DNA of 64,000 bases from Erpobdella octoculata (GCA_963978895.1 OZ022241.1:16360841-16424840); one strand, 5' to 3'; positions 12,096-25,654 are shown, counted from the first letter of the stretch. Notes: generated by a model not told the origin, from the letters alone. Translations and numbers: made by a program.

Positions 12096-14040
12096 AAGTG
12101 AGAAAATATAAAAAAACAGCTAGGTGGAAAATTCCTATGGAAATGGGCAGTGATATGCACAGGAAATGTTTGGCATTCCAGACATGGGACAACAAATTAT
12201 AGTGGAGGCTTGTGCACGCGAAGTACGCAGTCTTCTGTTATCGACTCAAATATTTGCATACCAAAACGATATTGGCTCTTTTTTCTCCTTTGTTTGTGTG
12301 TTTTTCTTCTAAATATATCATAGATTGTTAATGTCTTAAAACGTTTTGCTTGAAGGTTGAAGATGAGCAGCCGTATGTATGTATGTGATAATTATTTTAT
12401 ATTTTTACGTATTTTATGTTTTTTTCACTTTCTTTTGATTTATTTGTTTTTACAGTCATTTTTCATTTATTTAATTTCTATAATTTATTTATTCATGAAA
12501 ATAAATTATTGAAACGTATTAAAATAAACGAATGCAATTAAAACTCAATTAAAGATTCTATAATGAGTTTTCTGTTTTAACAAATTGTTTTTATGTTCAT
12601 TTTTGATTATTTAATTCATAAATACAGAGAAATAAATTGCGTTTGTTAAAACTGCTGGCTATGAACATGCTGGAATGTTGTGGGATTGATTTATGTGTGA
12701 AAGCATCACAATGCATTCAGGTGTAATTGATTAACCAGTGTTACTATCATATAAAATATAAAACATTATTTGCTCGACATTGAGCTGTTTACGTTTTGTC
12801 TATAACAACCCTTTGCTAAGTCCACATTTGTTTTTTTTTCTGTTGTGAAAACATTTAATCTTGCCACAAAACTTCATGAGTTGGGGAAATCCAAGCGTTG
12901 AACGACGAGCAAGAAAAACCAGCTATCATTTAATTCTTTGCTATCCAGCAACTGCCAATTACCATCTAGTGTTAACAAGAAGAAACACAAAACTCATTTA
13001 AAGCAAATATGTAATTCTCTATCAAAATCAAATGATTCCTGGTAAAATTTTCTTACAATAAGTTCATGAAATAAATCAAATTTTTCATATTTACTTAGTA
13101 TTCTGTACCATTATTCTTAAATACGTTGTATACTATCTAGCCGCCTACTAGCAGTAAATATTTTTATAGGTTCATCCTTGCGATTGTTCCAATCCAGTTT
13201 AATTGCTTTGGAAGATATAAAGGTTTCTAGCATCTTGTTTGAATTCACGACATTTGTGCACTTTTATCGTAAAAGTTATATACAGCAAAAATTATTTAAA
13301 AAAAACTGATAATAAAACAATTGTGATTTGAAAAAGAGGTAGTCAATGCAATCCTTTCGCTAAAATATTAATAATCATTTCACTACATCTTCGTTTTTCA
13401 TTTCTTTCCGCCATAAGCTGAAAACCTTCTTTTTCAGTCAATTCGTAGACAAGCGCTTGTGAACGCGTCGTCGTAAAAATCGCATTAAACGGCGAGGACA
13501 TATTTGTAGAAAATTATGTTTAAAACATCAATGAAAATTTCTTGATCTATAAACTGCAAATCATTTATACATACATTCATGCATACATGCATACATGCTA
13601 AACTGATTGGCGTTTAATCAATCTAAAAATTCATTTTTTTCTTACTAGCATTCCACGTTTGGAACATTGAAAGGTTTCCCCAAGAAGTTAGGTCGCAGTA
13701 AATAATGACCAACACGAGAACATCCTGCTTGGATGAGTAGGCACAATTAGACCTCAGTCAATATGATGAATAACTCAAGACAGGAGTTCTTCTACTTCTC
13801 ATTAATTACATTTTTAGTATTTTTGGTACTTTATTATGTTAATTTTGTGGGGACAATTTGTTAAAAAATTAAAGCACTTTATCTGGAACAAAATAATAAG
13901 TTAATTAACACTACAAAACAACAACAGCAATAGAGATTTATCAAGCAGATCAGCCTATAAAAACAATTTATTTTTAATGTTTTAAATTATTAATTTATTA
14001 CACATACTGTTGGGTTTATTTGAAATATAGTGTTTTCATA

Positions 14041-14595
14041 CAGGAAATGTAGCTTATGCAAAACAATGTAGTTTATGCAAAACAATGTAGTTTATGCAAA
14101 ACAATGTAGTTTATGCAAAACAATGTAGTTTATGCAAAACAATGTAGTTTATGCAAAACAATGTAGTTTATGCAAAACAATGTAGTTTATGCAAAACAAT
14201 GTAGTTTATGCAAAACAATGTAGTTTATGCAAAACAATGTAGTTTATGCAAAACAATGTAGTTTATGCAAAACAATGTAGTTTATGCAAAACAATGTAGT
14301 TTATGCAAAACAATGTAGTTTATGCAAAACAATGTAGTTTATGCAAAACAATGTAGTTTATGCAAAACAATGTAGTTTATGCAAAACAATGTAGTTTATG
14401 CAAAACAATGTAGTTTATGCAAAACAATGTAGTTTATGCAAAACAATGTAGTTTATGCAAAACAGTATAATACATGCAAAACAATGTAATACATGCAAAA
14501 CACTGTACTATATGCAGAACAATTTAGTATTTGTAAAACAATTTAATATATGCAAAACTATGCAGTATATGCAAATCAATGTAGTTTATGCAAAA
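14041..14595. repeat. 19-bp minisatellite, about 22 near-identical plus diverged units
   Basis: The unit AATGTAGTTTATGCAAAAC repeats almost perfectly from about 14045 to 14465, then decays into ATACATGCAAAACAATGTA-like variants to 14595. Homogeneous core and diverged right edge are typical of local unit amplification. Each unit contains TTATGCAAAAC next to ACAATG. Confidence 0.95.
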
Positions 14596-15267
14596 GAAAA
14601 CATTGATAAACTTTAAAAAAATATAAAACGATGAATTTTATTTCAAGAAGTAAATTTGATTTATTTGTTATGTGTTCCGTTTTTCTGCCTCATCCTTCAT
14701 ATTTTTAACATAATATCCATGCAAACCGTCAACTCAACTACGTCCTGTATAGCTCATTTTTTGAATTAATTCTTGAATAATATAGGAAAGACCTGGCACC
14801 CTTGATGCTATAGCGTTTTTTCATTACTTACTTATTTAATCGAATTGAGCACGGCACCAATCTATTAAAAACATCAATTAAAATAATTATATACGTTTTA
14901 TACGTGAAAGAAACTATAAATCTTAGCAAAATCTTGAAATGATGAATTTATTGTGCAAGGGAAAAAGTTGATATAATTAAAAAAAGTAAAATAATTATTT
15001 AGCATTGCACTACACCGTATTTCATCGTATCGTATCGTATCGTATCTTCTTGATCGTATCGTAGCATATCGTATCATATCGCATCGTATCGTATTGATAG
15101 TTGCACAAAACAAAATTAATTTGCTGTTCTTCAACCTCAACTTTTTTAGACTACATGAATAATTTTCTACTTCACCTGGCCAGTCATCCATGCATTGAAT
15201 TTTTCATGTTCACCATTAAAATCAACATCTCAATTTAATGACCTTCATTAGCCATTTACCAACTTAC

Positions 15268-15426
15268 TTGTGGACATGCTAGCAAAAAACTGAGCAGCCA
15301 GGCAACCATGAGCATATTTTTCACCCGCTTCGGCGCACTGTTTTTGGTGATGGGATCCAATATTGCTGAACATCTGTCGATGCTGATGACGACTATGATG
15401 TAGTTTGACAGGTACAAGCTAAACAC
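15268..15426 (-). CDS. GnRH/AKH/corazonin-receptor-like GPCR, exon 3 (TM3-TM4)
   Basis: This 159-bp exon encodes residues 154-206, in phase 0 at both ends: acceptor CCAG| at 15428-15427, donor |GTAAGT at 15267. It begins VFSLYLSNYI, continuing KFMQ of exon 2, which gives the KF.QVFSLYLS run typical of TM3 in this receptor superfamily. The TM3 end is ISIDRC, a DRC version of the DRY motif (D170-R171-C172), followed by AILDPITKNSAPKRVK in ICL2. TM4 contains the conserved tryptophan (W196) and ends SFLLACPQ. It is too short to appear as a long open frame, so splice sites and family pattern carry the call. Confidence 0.9.
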
Positions 15427-16268
15427 CTGGTTTGAATAAAATAATTTTCAGTTATTATAAATGATCAGCATATTTTTTAACTTATTATTTTAGATAACGA
15501 TATTTATGCAAAAGCTGACGATCAACAGAATAACAACAGTCGTGCGGTTAAAATAAAACGGCTGCTGCTAAAAAGTTTTAGTTAACCGTTGGATGGCGTC
15601 AAATCAAATCGAGTCTAAAAACAACAATACAAAATGTAAAAAATATTTTTTTTAAACAACGCTCGTATACTAATGTACTAAAAGGCTAAAAATATATTAT
15701 TTTTTAATTTTTTGGTGTTTATTGTTTTTATAAATCTAAATATTACTCATTAAATCTAAAAACGATTAATGTATTTAATGTCACCCATCGAAGTACTAAC
15801 CGAGCTCGACGCTGCTTAACTTCGTTAATCGGACGAGACGTGGTGTTTCAAAAACAACATTTGTGCTGAAATAACAAACAAACGAGCAACATACAGCATT
15901 GCAAGTAAAATAATAAATAGAGTTCATCTGCCTGTTTACACAAACACAACAGGTTTTGTAAGGCTTTGAGTTCTGGACAATCAGCTGACAATGAATGTTG
16001 GTGCTAAAACTTGTCATCCGAAGTTGATTCTATTTAATCAGAACAGCAGACATGTTCAGTGATAACTAAAGCTTAAGACTCGACGTTCATCCGTATTTGG
16101 GTTTAATGCTAAACGTCTGGACCACAGTTGCCATTTTTTTTGTATGGCGTCGCAATAAGACGCAATCAAGACAGTAAAGAAGGCACAGCGCTTGCTGTCA
16201 ATCGACTAGAATGCCACCTTGAATTTGACAGAATTTTTTTTTGAAGATACTTCAATGATACTTGTTTT

Positions 16269-17330
16269 CAGTGGCGAATTTAAGAATTTGGTAGGGGGGG
16301 CCAAAACTTTTTCCAGTTTTTTTTAATTGTTGCTGTCGTTACAAAGTCCGTTGTAAGATATCTTGAATTTTTTATTTAATAAAACCAAACAAAACGAATC
16401 GAAATTAATTTTTTAATCTACTCGCATTTTTCCCTCTTTTTTCCCTTTTTCTCTTTCACTTTCTTTCTGTATTTTTTCTCTTTGGAGCCATATCAACACA
16501 AAACATTTATTTTTTCATCATAGAGTTAAGTCATCAGACACTTAAAAGCTAAAATTAGGTGAACCATGAGCAACTTTTGCAATTAGGCGGCTACTAATTG
16601 TTTGCAATTTTTTGATGTTAATAAATCTATAAAATAAAAAAAACCTTGACCACATTTTTCTAAATTCTAAATACTTGATATGTAAAATATGTGTGAACTG
16701 AAAACATAAGAAACTTTCGAATCAACATGGAAAATACTACGTTTTTATTATAACTTTTAACTTTAAAAAATCAAATAACGCTTTCCTTAGATAAACTAAA
16801 AACTGGTGGTTTATTTCTTTACAGAAAAGTTCAACCTCTGAATCTTTAACTTTACACATCTTAGGCCAATTTTAGGGCCTCATTATTTTTTATTGGGGGC
16901 CCAAAACTACGTCAGGGGGCCTACTGAAAAGTCAAAAAGAGAATAATACCCTCTCTGCTTCCTCCAAATTGACGTCCCTGAATTTGTTCATATTACAAAT
17001 GATTACTGTTTTAAGAACTTGTTATTGATCCGTCTAAACTTATTTAAAAAAGGTGTCATTTTCAACTTTTTGCTGGATCTGCCTGTGAAAATCTAAAGGT
17101 TTTTTAAGATATTATTTGAATTATATTTTGTATTGAATTTGTTTGAAAAAAGCTCGACATTCTTAAATATCTGCCAATTATTAGAACTATTGATGGTCGA
17201 GAGGTGAATTTAGTAAAGATAAAGCCTCAGGATACAGAGACAAAAACTTTAAGCTAAAAAGTACAATTTTTCATTTTTTTGAAAACTTTCAGGGGTCCCG
17301 GGCTCCCCGGCGCCCCTAGATCCGCTACTG
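16269..17330. mobile_element. Non-autonomous hAT element, 1.06 kb
   Basis: The left end is CAGTGGCGAATTTAAG and the right end, read inward, is CAGTAGCGGATCTAGG. Flanking octamers CTTGTTTT (16261-16268) and CTTGCTTT (17331-17338) match at 7 of 8 positions. GGGGGGCC and GGGGGCCTA blocks lie near both ends. No transposase is visible. A related left end occurs at 52819 (CACTGGCGGATCTAG). Confidence 0.8.
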
Positions 17331-18044
17331 CTTGCTTTACATCAACCAACATCAGCTGATGGTTTAATTTTTGACTAGCACACAGTAATGGCGTCTTTGT
17401 TTATTGATTAAAGAGAGAGACTTCAGTCACAGCAATAAAATAAAAGATTGATAACTACAAGCAGATAAGTCCAACATAGCGTGGTTACAAAAACCAAGTC
17501 AACTATTGAGCTTCCACTCTTTTGTTGAAATAATTTTAACTCAAAATTCAAAGTTTGTGCTTACACAGTACTGTGGGAAAAAAACTGCAACTTCAATTGC
17601 ATTATTTCAAACATTGAATAGATTTTCAGTTCAATAAAATGATATTAACTAACTGCACTATACAAACACGTTAAAAATCAATCACACAAATTAAAAGAAA
17701 ATATTTAAAATTTAAATTTTTAAAGAAATCTTATTTGCCAGGGTATTTTGAAAACATAAATCTACTACTCTGTCTAGAAACTTTTTCTTCAAAATTTTGG
17801 TTTTTAAAGTTTATAATGATACAATGACTTAAAGTTTCTGGTATTATTATAATTTTTGTTTTGTTGAGTATCCTGTTTATTTTACTAAAAAAATATTTTT
17901 GCTGAGGCAGTGGTTCAAATCCGCTTCCAATGTTTTGGCTAATGGGCGTTCGTTTGCACAAGTTTAAAATCTGCAAGTATAGTTTCTGCATTAAGAATTG
18001 GAAAGTTTTTGTTTGTATACCTGACATTGATTAAAAGGTTTTGA

Positions 18045-18290
18045 ATTAGTGTCCGACCGAAAGTTCGGTTTCGGTTTCGGCCGAGTTTAGACCCAAGAAT
18101 CAAGTTTCGGCGGCAGTTTCGGCCAAAATTGGCCGAAACATTTGCCGAAACCGAAACTGATTTCGGAAGTTGTCGTGCACTCTCGCTTAACTTCGTTTCT
18201 CTCGACAACGCTTTGGCGGCCGCTGGTGGCCTTGTTCGGGAATTCTCGTGCGCCGTCCGGATAGCTCTGTAGCAACACAACTTAAGCCCT
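18045..18290. repeat. CGGTTTCGG-rich palindromic segment
   Basis: Self-complementary GTTTCGGC/GCCGAAAC units between 18057 and 18165, followed by a GC-rich stretch with CTTTGGCGGCCGCTGGTGG. The GC content is well above the surroundings. It resembles one end of a DNA transposon with CGAAAC subterminal repeats. No second end was found. Confidence 0.5.
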
Positions 18291-18439
18291 ATTCACAAAC
18301 GTAGACAAACTGTTTTTCTTGGCGTACAATATAATACTTATTAATTATGAATAATAATAATACAAATAACCAAAAAATTAACCCTAAATATAAGTTAGTT
18401 AGAATTTTTTTTTATTTGATTTTATAACTGTTTTCAATT

Positions 18440-19480
18440 TAAATGTTTTGTGGCGGGCGCCAACAAAATGGGCTCTGTGTCTGAGTGTTGCTGGACTCTG
18501 ACATATTTTAAGAAAATCGTCAGATCCGTCAGAGAAATTTCGAAGGCGCCTAGTGGTGCCGGGGGCCGATTGCAGACAACTCTTGAAGTGATGGGAGAAC
18601 CGGAGATTTGCATAGGGGTCCGCCGGGATTTTCGTGAGCAGGCCGTAGAGGAGTTGTGTCAATATGATGAGTGCTTTTCAAATGTAAACTGCAAGATTTG
18701 CTTGGTAGAAGATTGTTTCAAAAGACAAAAAGATTGCTTGATCAAATGTACCCAAGATATTCCTGCTGCAAGAAAATTTATCGACAGTTTCGTGTTTGGT
18801 AGCAGTAGCTTGAATGAGGTGCGTGATTATGATACCTGTGATAGGGCGTTTGGTCAATGTGTTTAACAATTTTTGCATGGGGGCTGGATTTATTAAGTTT
18901 CAAAATAATTTGGGATTAGTTGGTTTTGGAGGAAAATGGTTGTAAAAAGGATGGAACGAAGCTCCAAGTGATTTCTAATGATTGAAGTTCTTATGTGAGT
19001 GATACTGCTACGGATAAGTCAGCTGAGGAGTTTGCTACCTCGGATGTTGCGGGACAAGTAAAAAAGGTTTGTTGAGATGCTGCTGACAATTGTGGAGATG
19101 TAGGTAATGAAACGACTGTTTTAGTTAAAAAGTTCGAAAAAGCTTCTACAAATGCCAATGAAGCTGAGGCTCAGAGCGGTTTGGCCAAAGACTTTGTGTT
19201 TAAGAGGTGGCTAGTAGAAATAGAGCTAAAACTTAAGAAAGTCGAAGCGTTCTGCATTGACGATAATCCTGTGTCTAAAAACTTAAAAAGCGATAGAAGG
19301 TCGGAAACTGACTGTGCCGTACAGTTGCAGGTTCGGTTGCGTGGAACCGTCGGTTACCTGGTGGGAGTCTGCTGTGATTAACAGTAGTGTACGAAAAAAT
19401 TGAGATGTAATAATTTTGCGTGGTATTCAAGCCAACAACGACAAGCCAAACATTCACACAGGCTCCAGCGAGACTTTTTG
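18440..19480 (+). mobile_element. Ty3/Gypsy-like remnant, copy 1
   Basis: This region aligns by eye with 60110-61230. Shared blocks include GGCGCC near the start, a C(T/C)AG(T/A)GGTGCCGG segment, GAGAACCGGAG(A/T)TTTGCATA, GCCGTAGAGGAGTTGTGTCAA and, at the far end, CAGG(C/T)TCCAGCGAGA. In copy 2 the same block runs into a Gypsy integrase C-terminus, which supplies the assignment. GGGCGCCAAC at 18455 could be part of a primer-binding region. The 138-aa open frame (18450-18866) includes a Cys-containing segment but no motif I can name; both strands are open. Low certainty on coding strand. Confidence 0.5.
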
Positions 19481-20259
19481 ATTATTTTGATATTATGACA
19501 TGGTAACCTTATAAATTTATTTGAAGTTGGCTTTTATTTTTGTGGTTGAAAGCGATGCCTCAGCTCAGGATGGCAGCGCCCCCATGGTTATGCCTGAAAA
19601 AATTCTGATCTGGAACAATTTAACTATTTTTGTAAATTTTTGCATAATTAAATTTTACTAAAATTTTAAACAGTTTTAAAATGAAGGACACTGTTTCTTT
19701 CAAAATAATTTTTATTTAGTTCAAAAGAATCTAATAAACTATGGATTTAAACAGAAATTTATTTAACATTTTGACTAAACAAAAATTAAAATTTAAGCTG
19801 ATTTTTTTGCTTCTGTTGCAAACCAACATTCTGAAAGTTGATATAAAATTATATCACTACAGGGAATATCCATGGTAAAAGAACGGTGCCTGGAGACTAT
19901 CCCAGGAAGGTTGGAGATTTTAATACACTCGTCTAGAACAATTCACCACAATTTAAATGACAACAATAAAATTTACAACGAGCGTACCGACAAAGACATT
20001 CAAATAAAAGGAAATTTAAAGTTTAAAGTTTAAATTAGCAACGACTAAAATCATAACTTTCAGCCAAAAACAGTTTTGCGTTGATTTAAAGACATTTATT
20101 CCTCAGAAAAATTTAAACACGTTTCTGAAAAATCTTCGAGAAGCATGTGCGTGAATAAATAAACATCTCAATCAGCACCATTTCAACCGAACTGCAGCAA
20201 AAATTAGCTGAAAATAAAAATAAGTAGCTGAAGTGAATTATTGAAACAAAAATATGAAC

Positions 20260-20433
20260 CTGCATAAATTTGTAAGCTTTGCACATGTGGTTACCAGCCA
20301 GCCATTGGACAGTGATGAGCCACACAGCATCTCCGATTATGCAGAAGAAATTGACGATCAGGTCTGCCAGGGCCAGGTGTGTGATCAATAAATTCATGGT
20401 CGATCTGCGTCTTCTGATTCGAAACATTCTTAC
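20260..20433 (-). CDS. GnRH/AKH/corazonin-receptor-like GPCR, exon 2 (TM2-ECL1)
   Basis: This 174-bp exon encodes residues 96-153. The acceptor ACGACAG| is at 20435-20434 and the donor after CAG is at 20259-20258, both phase 0. It starts VRM and continues with a basic ICL1 (RIRRRRSTMN). TM2 carries THLALADL with the conserved aspartate D119. ECL1 has WLAGNHMCK, giving the conserved Trp and the TM3-top cysteine C146, and KFMQ at the splice point. Joined to exon 1, the TM1 end reads GNMATL then VRMF, a normal TM1/ICL1 transition. The open frame continues past 20260 only as intron. Confidence 0.9.
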
Positions 20434-20814
20434 CTGTCGTTAAGATGTAAATTATTTTTACAAGAATTTGCCGCAATGCTATTATGGTCACGTTAGCTGT
20501 TTCGTGTTAAGTTTGCTATTTTTCCAGCTCATGTCATGCTATTAGACTGATTAAAGTAGCCTAGTTTTAGCCTAAGGTTTTTTGTTGGCTAAAAATGTGG
20601 AAAAACTATGTATTTTTGTAGATATTACACTCACGCTGTCGTATCTTTATGAATCTTATTTCCTATATTTCAAAATTGATTAAAAGTTTAAATTGAATTT
20701 AAAAACGCAAAAAAACAAGATGTATTGAATAATTTCATGCCATGTTTTCTCAGGAAAATATGTGAATTACGTTGTCCCTCGGGAACTTTTACCTTACCTC
20801 GTCATTTAGTCATT

Positions 20815-21020
20815 TCTCATGCCATCACTTTATCACATTGTCACATCATCACAATCGCACAGTCACATCATCACAATTGCAGAGTCACATCATCTCATCC
20901 TCACATCATCACATCAACACATTCTCATATCGTCTGAATATATCACCGCATCCTCAAATCGTCAGATCCTTGTCATTACATTACCACATCGTCACATAGT
21001 CACATTGTTACATCCTAAAA
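20815..21020. repeat. Degenerate ACATCATC/TCACAT low-complexity array
   Basis: Loose repetition of CACATCATCACA-like units. The three overlapping open frames rich in Ser/His/Ile are artefacts. Confidence 0.8.
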
Positions 21021-22559
21021 TATTTAAATTACATCGTCGTAGGCAACCATTCTAAACTTCTTGAATAACTTGAATCCGAAAAATTTTAAGCATTAATTAT
21101 TAATCGAAAAAAGCTTTCAAGACACATAAACACACATACACATGTATTATCACATAGTGAATCGAGACCGCATTTTAATGTTTACTGGTGACGAGATAAT
21201 TTGCATATTTATTCTCCTACTTTCTAATCGGCTTTTAAAACGTGCACCAAACTTGATTGGACGGCGATTATGACGTTGGTCAAACTCTTTTATAAGAAAT
21301 CGTTGAGTGATTTTTATAAATTTTAAATAAAACTGTTTTTGTATTTAAAGTTTGCATTGCTTCCCGAAATAAACCAAACTTCAAAATAAAACGTCAATTT
21401 TCTCAATTTGGCTCCGTGGGGAAAGTAAAAGATGAAATTTGTAAATAAAAAAATTTAATGCTTTTTGTTTAACGTTTGGGCAGTTTTAAAATATTTTTAA
21501 ATTGAGTTCAGTTATTTTGGAATAAAACATTAAAATTTGTAAATATTGATTGAAATTAATACACTTAAGAAATGGATAATAAACTGGAACAAACAATTTC
21601 GTTCAAGAATTCCTTAGAAATCGTTGTTATGATTGGTTTTCAAGTGAAAAATAAAATCAATTAAAGAAACTTTCTGATTTTAGTTTTTTTTAGACAGCAA
21701 TCTAACATTTGAGTAAAAAACATGAATCTAGCATTTAAGTAAATAATAAAAAATGTTTTAAATAAATATGCAAAAAAATGAGATGATTAACCAATTAACT
21801 GTTTAATGTGCATCTTTAATGTTAAATAAAAAATTCTATTTTGGTTAAGAATAAAGCAATTTTTTTGACCTGTCAAAAAAAGCACATAACGTTAGGTATT
21901 TTAATGTTTGAATTTTTTTGGTGGCAATGACAATAAATATTCTAAAAATTTATAGATTATTTAATTATTGCACGGATGGTAAAATAAATGTTTTGTCATT
22001 TTTTGATTGCTATATAAAATTGATTTTTAACATTTTTATTATCAGTCGTTTATTATCATCTTGTATATCAACACCGGACTAACAAAAGTTTGGTTATGGG
22101 TTTAAGCCAAAAACACGCCTATTGTACCAAAAATAAAATTAAACAGATTTTAAAAAATGCTATTTGTCATTTTTCTGAATTATTCTAACATTATTTATAT
22201 TTAAAAAAACATTTGCATAAGCACATTAGATAAGTAATATATATAGTGATTAACTTTTCGTTCATTCATTCACTCCTTCTGTCAATCGGCCTGTCCATGC
22301 ATTAATCAAGCAATGCATTAAAGGCTGACTCTTCAGGCAGCACTGAAATAATGGCACATTCGCAAAAGTGCTGACAAATAGAAAATCATTCGCCTGAAAA
22401 TTTGCGGAATATGCAGAAGGTTTTATTATAAAAATACAAAAGTCTACTTTAAAATTTTTATGCAAACACTTCTTGTATTTTTAGAATTTATTTTTGATTA
22501 TTTTGAAAAGTTGTAAAATTAAGTAATTTTCAAATGACAAACAAAATTATTAAATCTGT

Positions 22560-23350
22560 TATATTAATGTGAACGTATTTGTTTGTTTGCTTGCTTGGGC
22601 CATATGTTGGAATTTTGTACCATTAAAACATCCAAGTTCCCGTTATCCAATCAAGTTGAAATTCGGTGAATTTATTTTACGCTGCAGACCCATTCTATTA
22701 GGTTTTAAAAATGATTTGACAAAATACAACTAAATAATAGAATACAATTAACAAAACCGTTATAATTTAAAAATATTTATGTAGAAAAACAAACCATCAA
22801 TTTTTGTTTTTTTTTAAAGTAATATTAAAGATTTTAATAAAATTTTAGTTTATTCCTTAATGTTACAATATAGGAGGTTCATTTCTTGCTGCAGATTTAC
22901 AATTTATTAAAATTGCAAATTGATTGGAAAACATTTGAGAAAATTATGAAATAAAAGCAATTACAATTTTGACAATTTTTAAAGTTTTAAAAAATTAAAA
23001 ATTGTATGTAAAAAACAAACCATCCATTTTTGTTGGTTTTTTTGAAAAAACGATAATCACATTTTAATTTTTAAACTTTATATTAAAATAATTGTTATTA
23101 ATTTTCACAATTAAGTTGAAAGTTTGTAGGATTATTTGTTGCTACGGAATTGAAATTCTATTAAATTTTCAAATTAATTGAACAACAATTGAGCCAATTA
23201 TAGAATAACATTAATTAAAACTTTAAAAAAATAAAATGTTACAAATTGTATGTAGAGAAGCAAACCTTGAAATTTCAGTTTACTTAAAAAAAGCAACATT
23301 CAATTTTTAATGTAAAAATTTGTAATGAAACATTTGTTTATTCCATATTG
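22560..23350. repeat. Old tandem units of about 230 bp
   Basis: Three diverged units carry the landmarks AAACAAACCATC(A/C)ATTTTTGTT (about 22789 and 23015; variant at 23258) and a TTGATTGGAAAAC/TTAATTGAACAAC block. The upstream piece contains CCGTTATCCAATCAAGTTGAAA, also echoed near 24017. They look like an ancient tandem or dispersed repeat. Confidence 0.5.
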
Positions 23351-24939
23351 ATTCGAAAATTTTTAAATATTCATTTTCCCATACTTTACATATTATGTAT
23401 TTATAAGACTGTGGGCAATGTTTTTATATTTTATAGACTTACTATCATCAAAACATTTTTTGCAAAACATTTGTTTACGGTTTTCTTGTTTTTAGGAGTT
23501 GAATTTATAATTATTTATTTGAACGTGCAAAGGAAACATCGTTTAGTAACTTTAAAAATTTAAACTAGAAACACTTTTAGTTTATTTTAAATAACTTCAC
23601 AAAACATTTGGTAATGAATAATGTTATTTGTTGTAATTTGTTTTTATTTGATTTATTTGTTTTTATTTGTTTTTATTTGTTGTTATTTATTGTTCTCAAT
23701 AAAAAAATATCTAGTTGCTATAATTAATTAAAGTCATTTGAACAACATTTCTGTAAGACGTCCAAATTAAAAATTCATGAGTCAATAGGTTTAAGTAATC
23801 ATTTTTTATTTGTATGGTAGATATTTCAAGAAAATAATAGTACAATTTCATTAAAAATACGACTTGAGGATTAATTTGAAAAAATAACACAATAATACCT
23901 ACGCCTACCCACGCCGGAGAACGCTGTTTTATTTGCAGACATATTTTTTATTAACTTTGATTGTGTTCATGTCGTTCAATTAAAATATTGAAAAAAAACT
24001 ATCTAAACAAGTTCCTGTCATCCAATTCAGCTGAAACCTAAAACCTGACCTCAGTTTCTATGAATTTACATTTTATTGATTTTGGAAATATTAAAGCTTT
24101 CTCAGACCTTCAAATAATTCTAATTTTTATTATTTGTACCCAACGACAAACATTCTATTAAATTTTTAATTTTCTCCAAGTAACACTTCCCAAATATGTT
24201 TTGAAAAGAAACTTCAAGTTTTTAGACGTTTAAATATAGTTGAGCTAAGTACCTAATAAACATGTAATTTTTTACAAAAAACTGCTACTGTACCAATTAC
24301 TTGTAATTAAAATCAAAACTTTAAAAAATAAAACAAAATGTTTTTTAAAAACTCAATCACAATAAAATGGGCTAAGAAATAAAATAATTTGAACTATAAG
24401 CAAAAGTACGGAGTACTTCTGTAAAATTAAAGTTCTACTCACACCACCATGTATTCCATTTCTTTAAAAAAAAGAGCACTTCACACGTTTGCTTAAAACT
24501 AAAAATGTTTCATTTTTTGTGCATTTTTGTTCCGATGGGTTTCTGAAATGTTTTTTTTTATTCTAAATTTTTCTGTGCTGGTTTTCAAACTACGTGTGAT
24601 TTTTACTTTTATTAAAATTTTATTACAGTTATTTTGCTCTAGTTGGATTTACTCAGTTTTTGATTTTTTGTTTTTAATTAATGAACAATTAGTTAATAAA
24701 TAACATGTTTGCTACTGAAAAGCAGAAATATAATAAAACACTTCCATTTTTTTTTAAATTTCCAAACAATAGGAAAGAGGATGCTACTAGCATTTTTTAA
24801 AGAGAAATTAAGAATTTTATAGAAAAACGTCTAAAAAATGATTGACGGCAATAAAATAATAATAACCGCTTTGACAAAGGTACACTATGACGAAAGGTCT
24901 GATGTGACAAAGGTCTGCTATAACAAACGTCCACCAATC

Positions 24940-25125
24940 ACCAGCTAGGTTAGCTGAGTTGGTAGAGTGTTAGCCTTGAATGTGAAAGCTTCACGGTTTG
25001 ACTGGAACTCACTGCCTAGTAGCCCATGACAACGGAAAACTTAGCGGGTAAAATAGTTTCTTTCCGTGGGGCATGTAAAAGAGCGCCTCTAAGCTCTATA
25101 AGATGCGCTATATAAATCAAAAAAA
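24940..25125 (+). mobile_element. tRNA-derived SINE
   Basis: TAGCTGAGTTGGTAGAG at 24951-24967 is a good polymerase III A box. GGTTTGACTGGAAC at 24995-25008 is a recognisable B box at the right distance. The 3' part ends in TATAAGATGCGCTATATAAAT followed by an A-rich run, as in many animal SINEs. The head is too diverged to be a functional tRNA gene. Confidence 0.75.
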
Positions 25126-25577
25126 TTTTACAGAATAAACTAAAATAAAATAAATTTAGAAAACCACAAAGCATCCAATTTCTAAAAATTTGGTCTCAGT
25201 AGTGGAGACAAACTGAAGGGTCGTCCAAAAAGACATTTTATTTCACAAGCCACTAAATAATAATAGCAATTCACAGTGTACTATTATTTTCAAAATAAAT
25301 GTTTTGTTAAATTTTGTTATAGTTAATTTCTGTTACAGCAAACTTTTATTATAGCGGTCTGCCACCGAGCATAAACTATTTTAGGAAAAAGGTATTTTTA
25401 AGACATTTGAACAAAGATTATTTCAGCTCCCCAATACGATTAGTACAACTTTGTTTTTACTTTTTCGGTCATTTTTGGGACTTTGCATGTAAACTGAATA
25501 AACAAAATCAAATTTAATTTCATGAGACAACGGTCAAAACTACAAAATCTTTTTGAAAATATTAAAAAAATAAAATA

Positions 25578-25585
<8 letters not shown>

Positions 25586-25653
<68 letters not shown>
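25586..25653. repeat. (AT)n microsatellite
   Basis: Pure AT run of about 68 bp, not linked to a recognisable transposon end. Confidence 0.9.

Positions 25654-25654
<1 letters not shown>

Larger units (their letters stand above)
8988..15267 (-). other. Receptor intron 3 (about 6.3 kb)
   Basis: Bounded by GTAAGT at 15267-15262 and the CAG acceptor at 8990-8988. It contains low-complexity GAT/GTG/ATT repeats (10050-10390), a degenerate GGATAGTCAC array (11618-12090), a 19-bp minisatellite (14041-14595) and a CGTAT pentamer run (15025-15095). No transposon ends are obvious, which makes this the least invaded intron in the window. Confidence 0.75.
15427..20259 (-). other. Receptor intron 2 (about 4.8 kb)
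   Basis: Donor GTTCAT follows CAG at 20260; the acceptor is at 15428-15427. It contains a hAT element (16269-17330), a CGGTTTCGG-rich segment (18045-18290) and a Gypsy-like copy (18440-19480). Confidence 0.8.

Noticed and set aside
14041..14595. CRISPR-like array
   Set aside because: The 19-bp units are contiguous with no unique spacers, and the genome is eukaryotic.
24940..25015. Functional tRNA gene
   Set aside because: A and B boxes are present, but the cloverleaf does not close and a SINE body follows.
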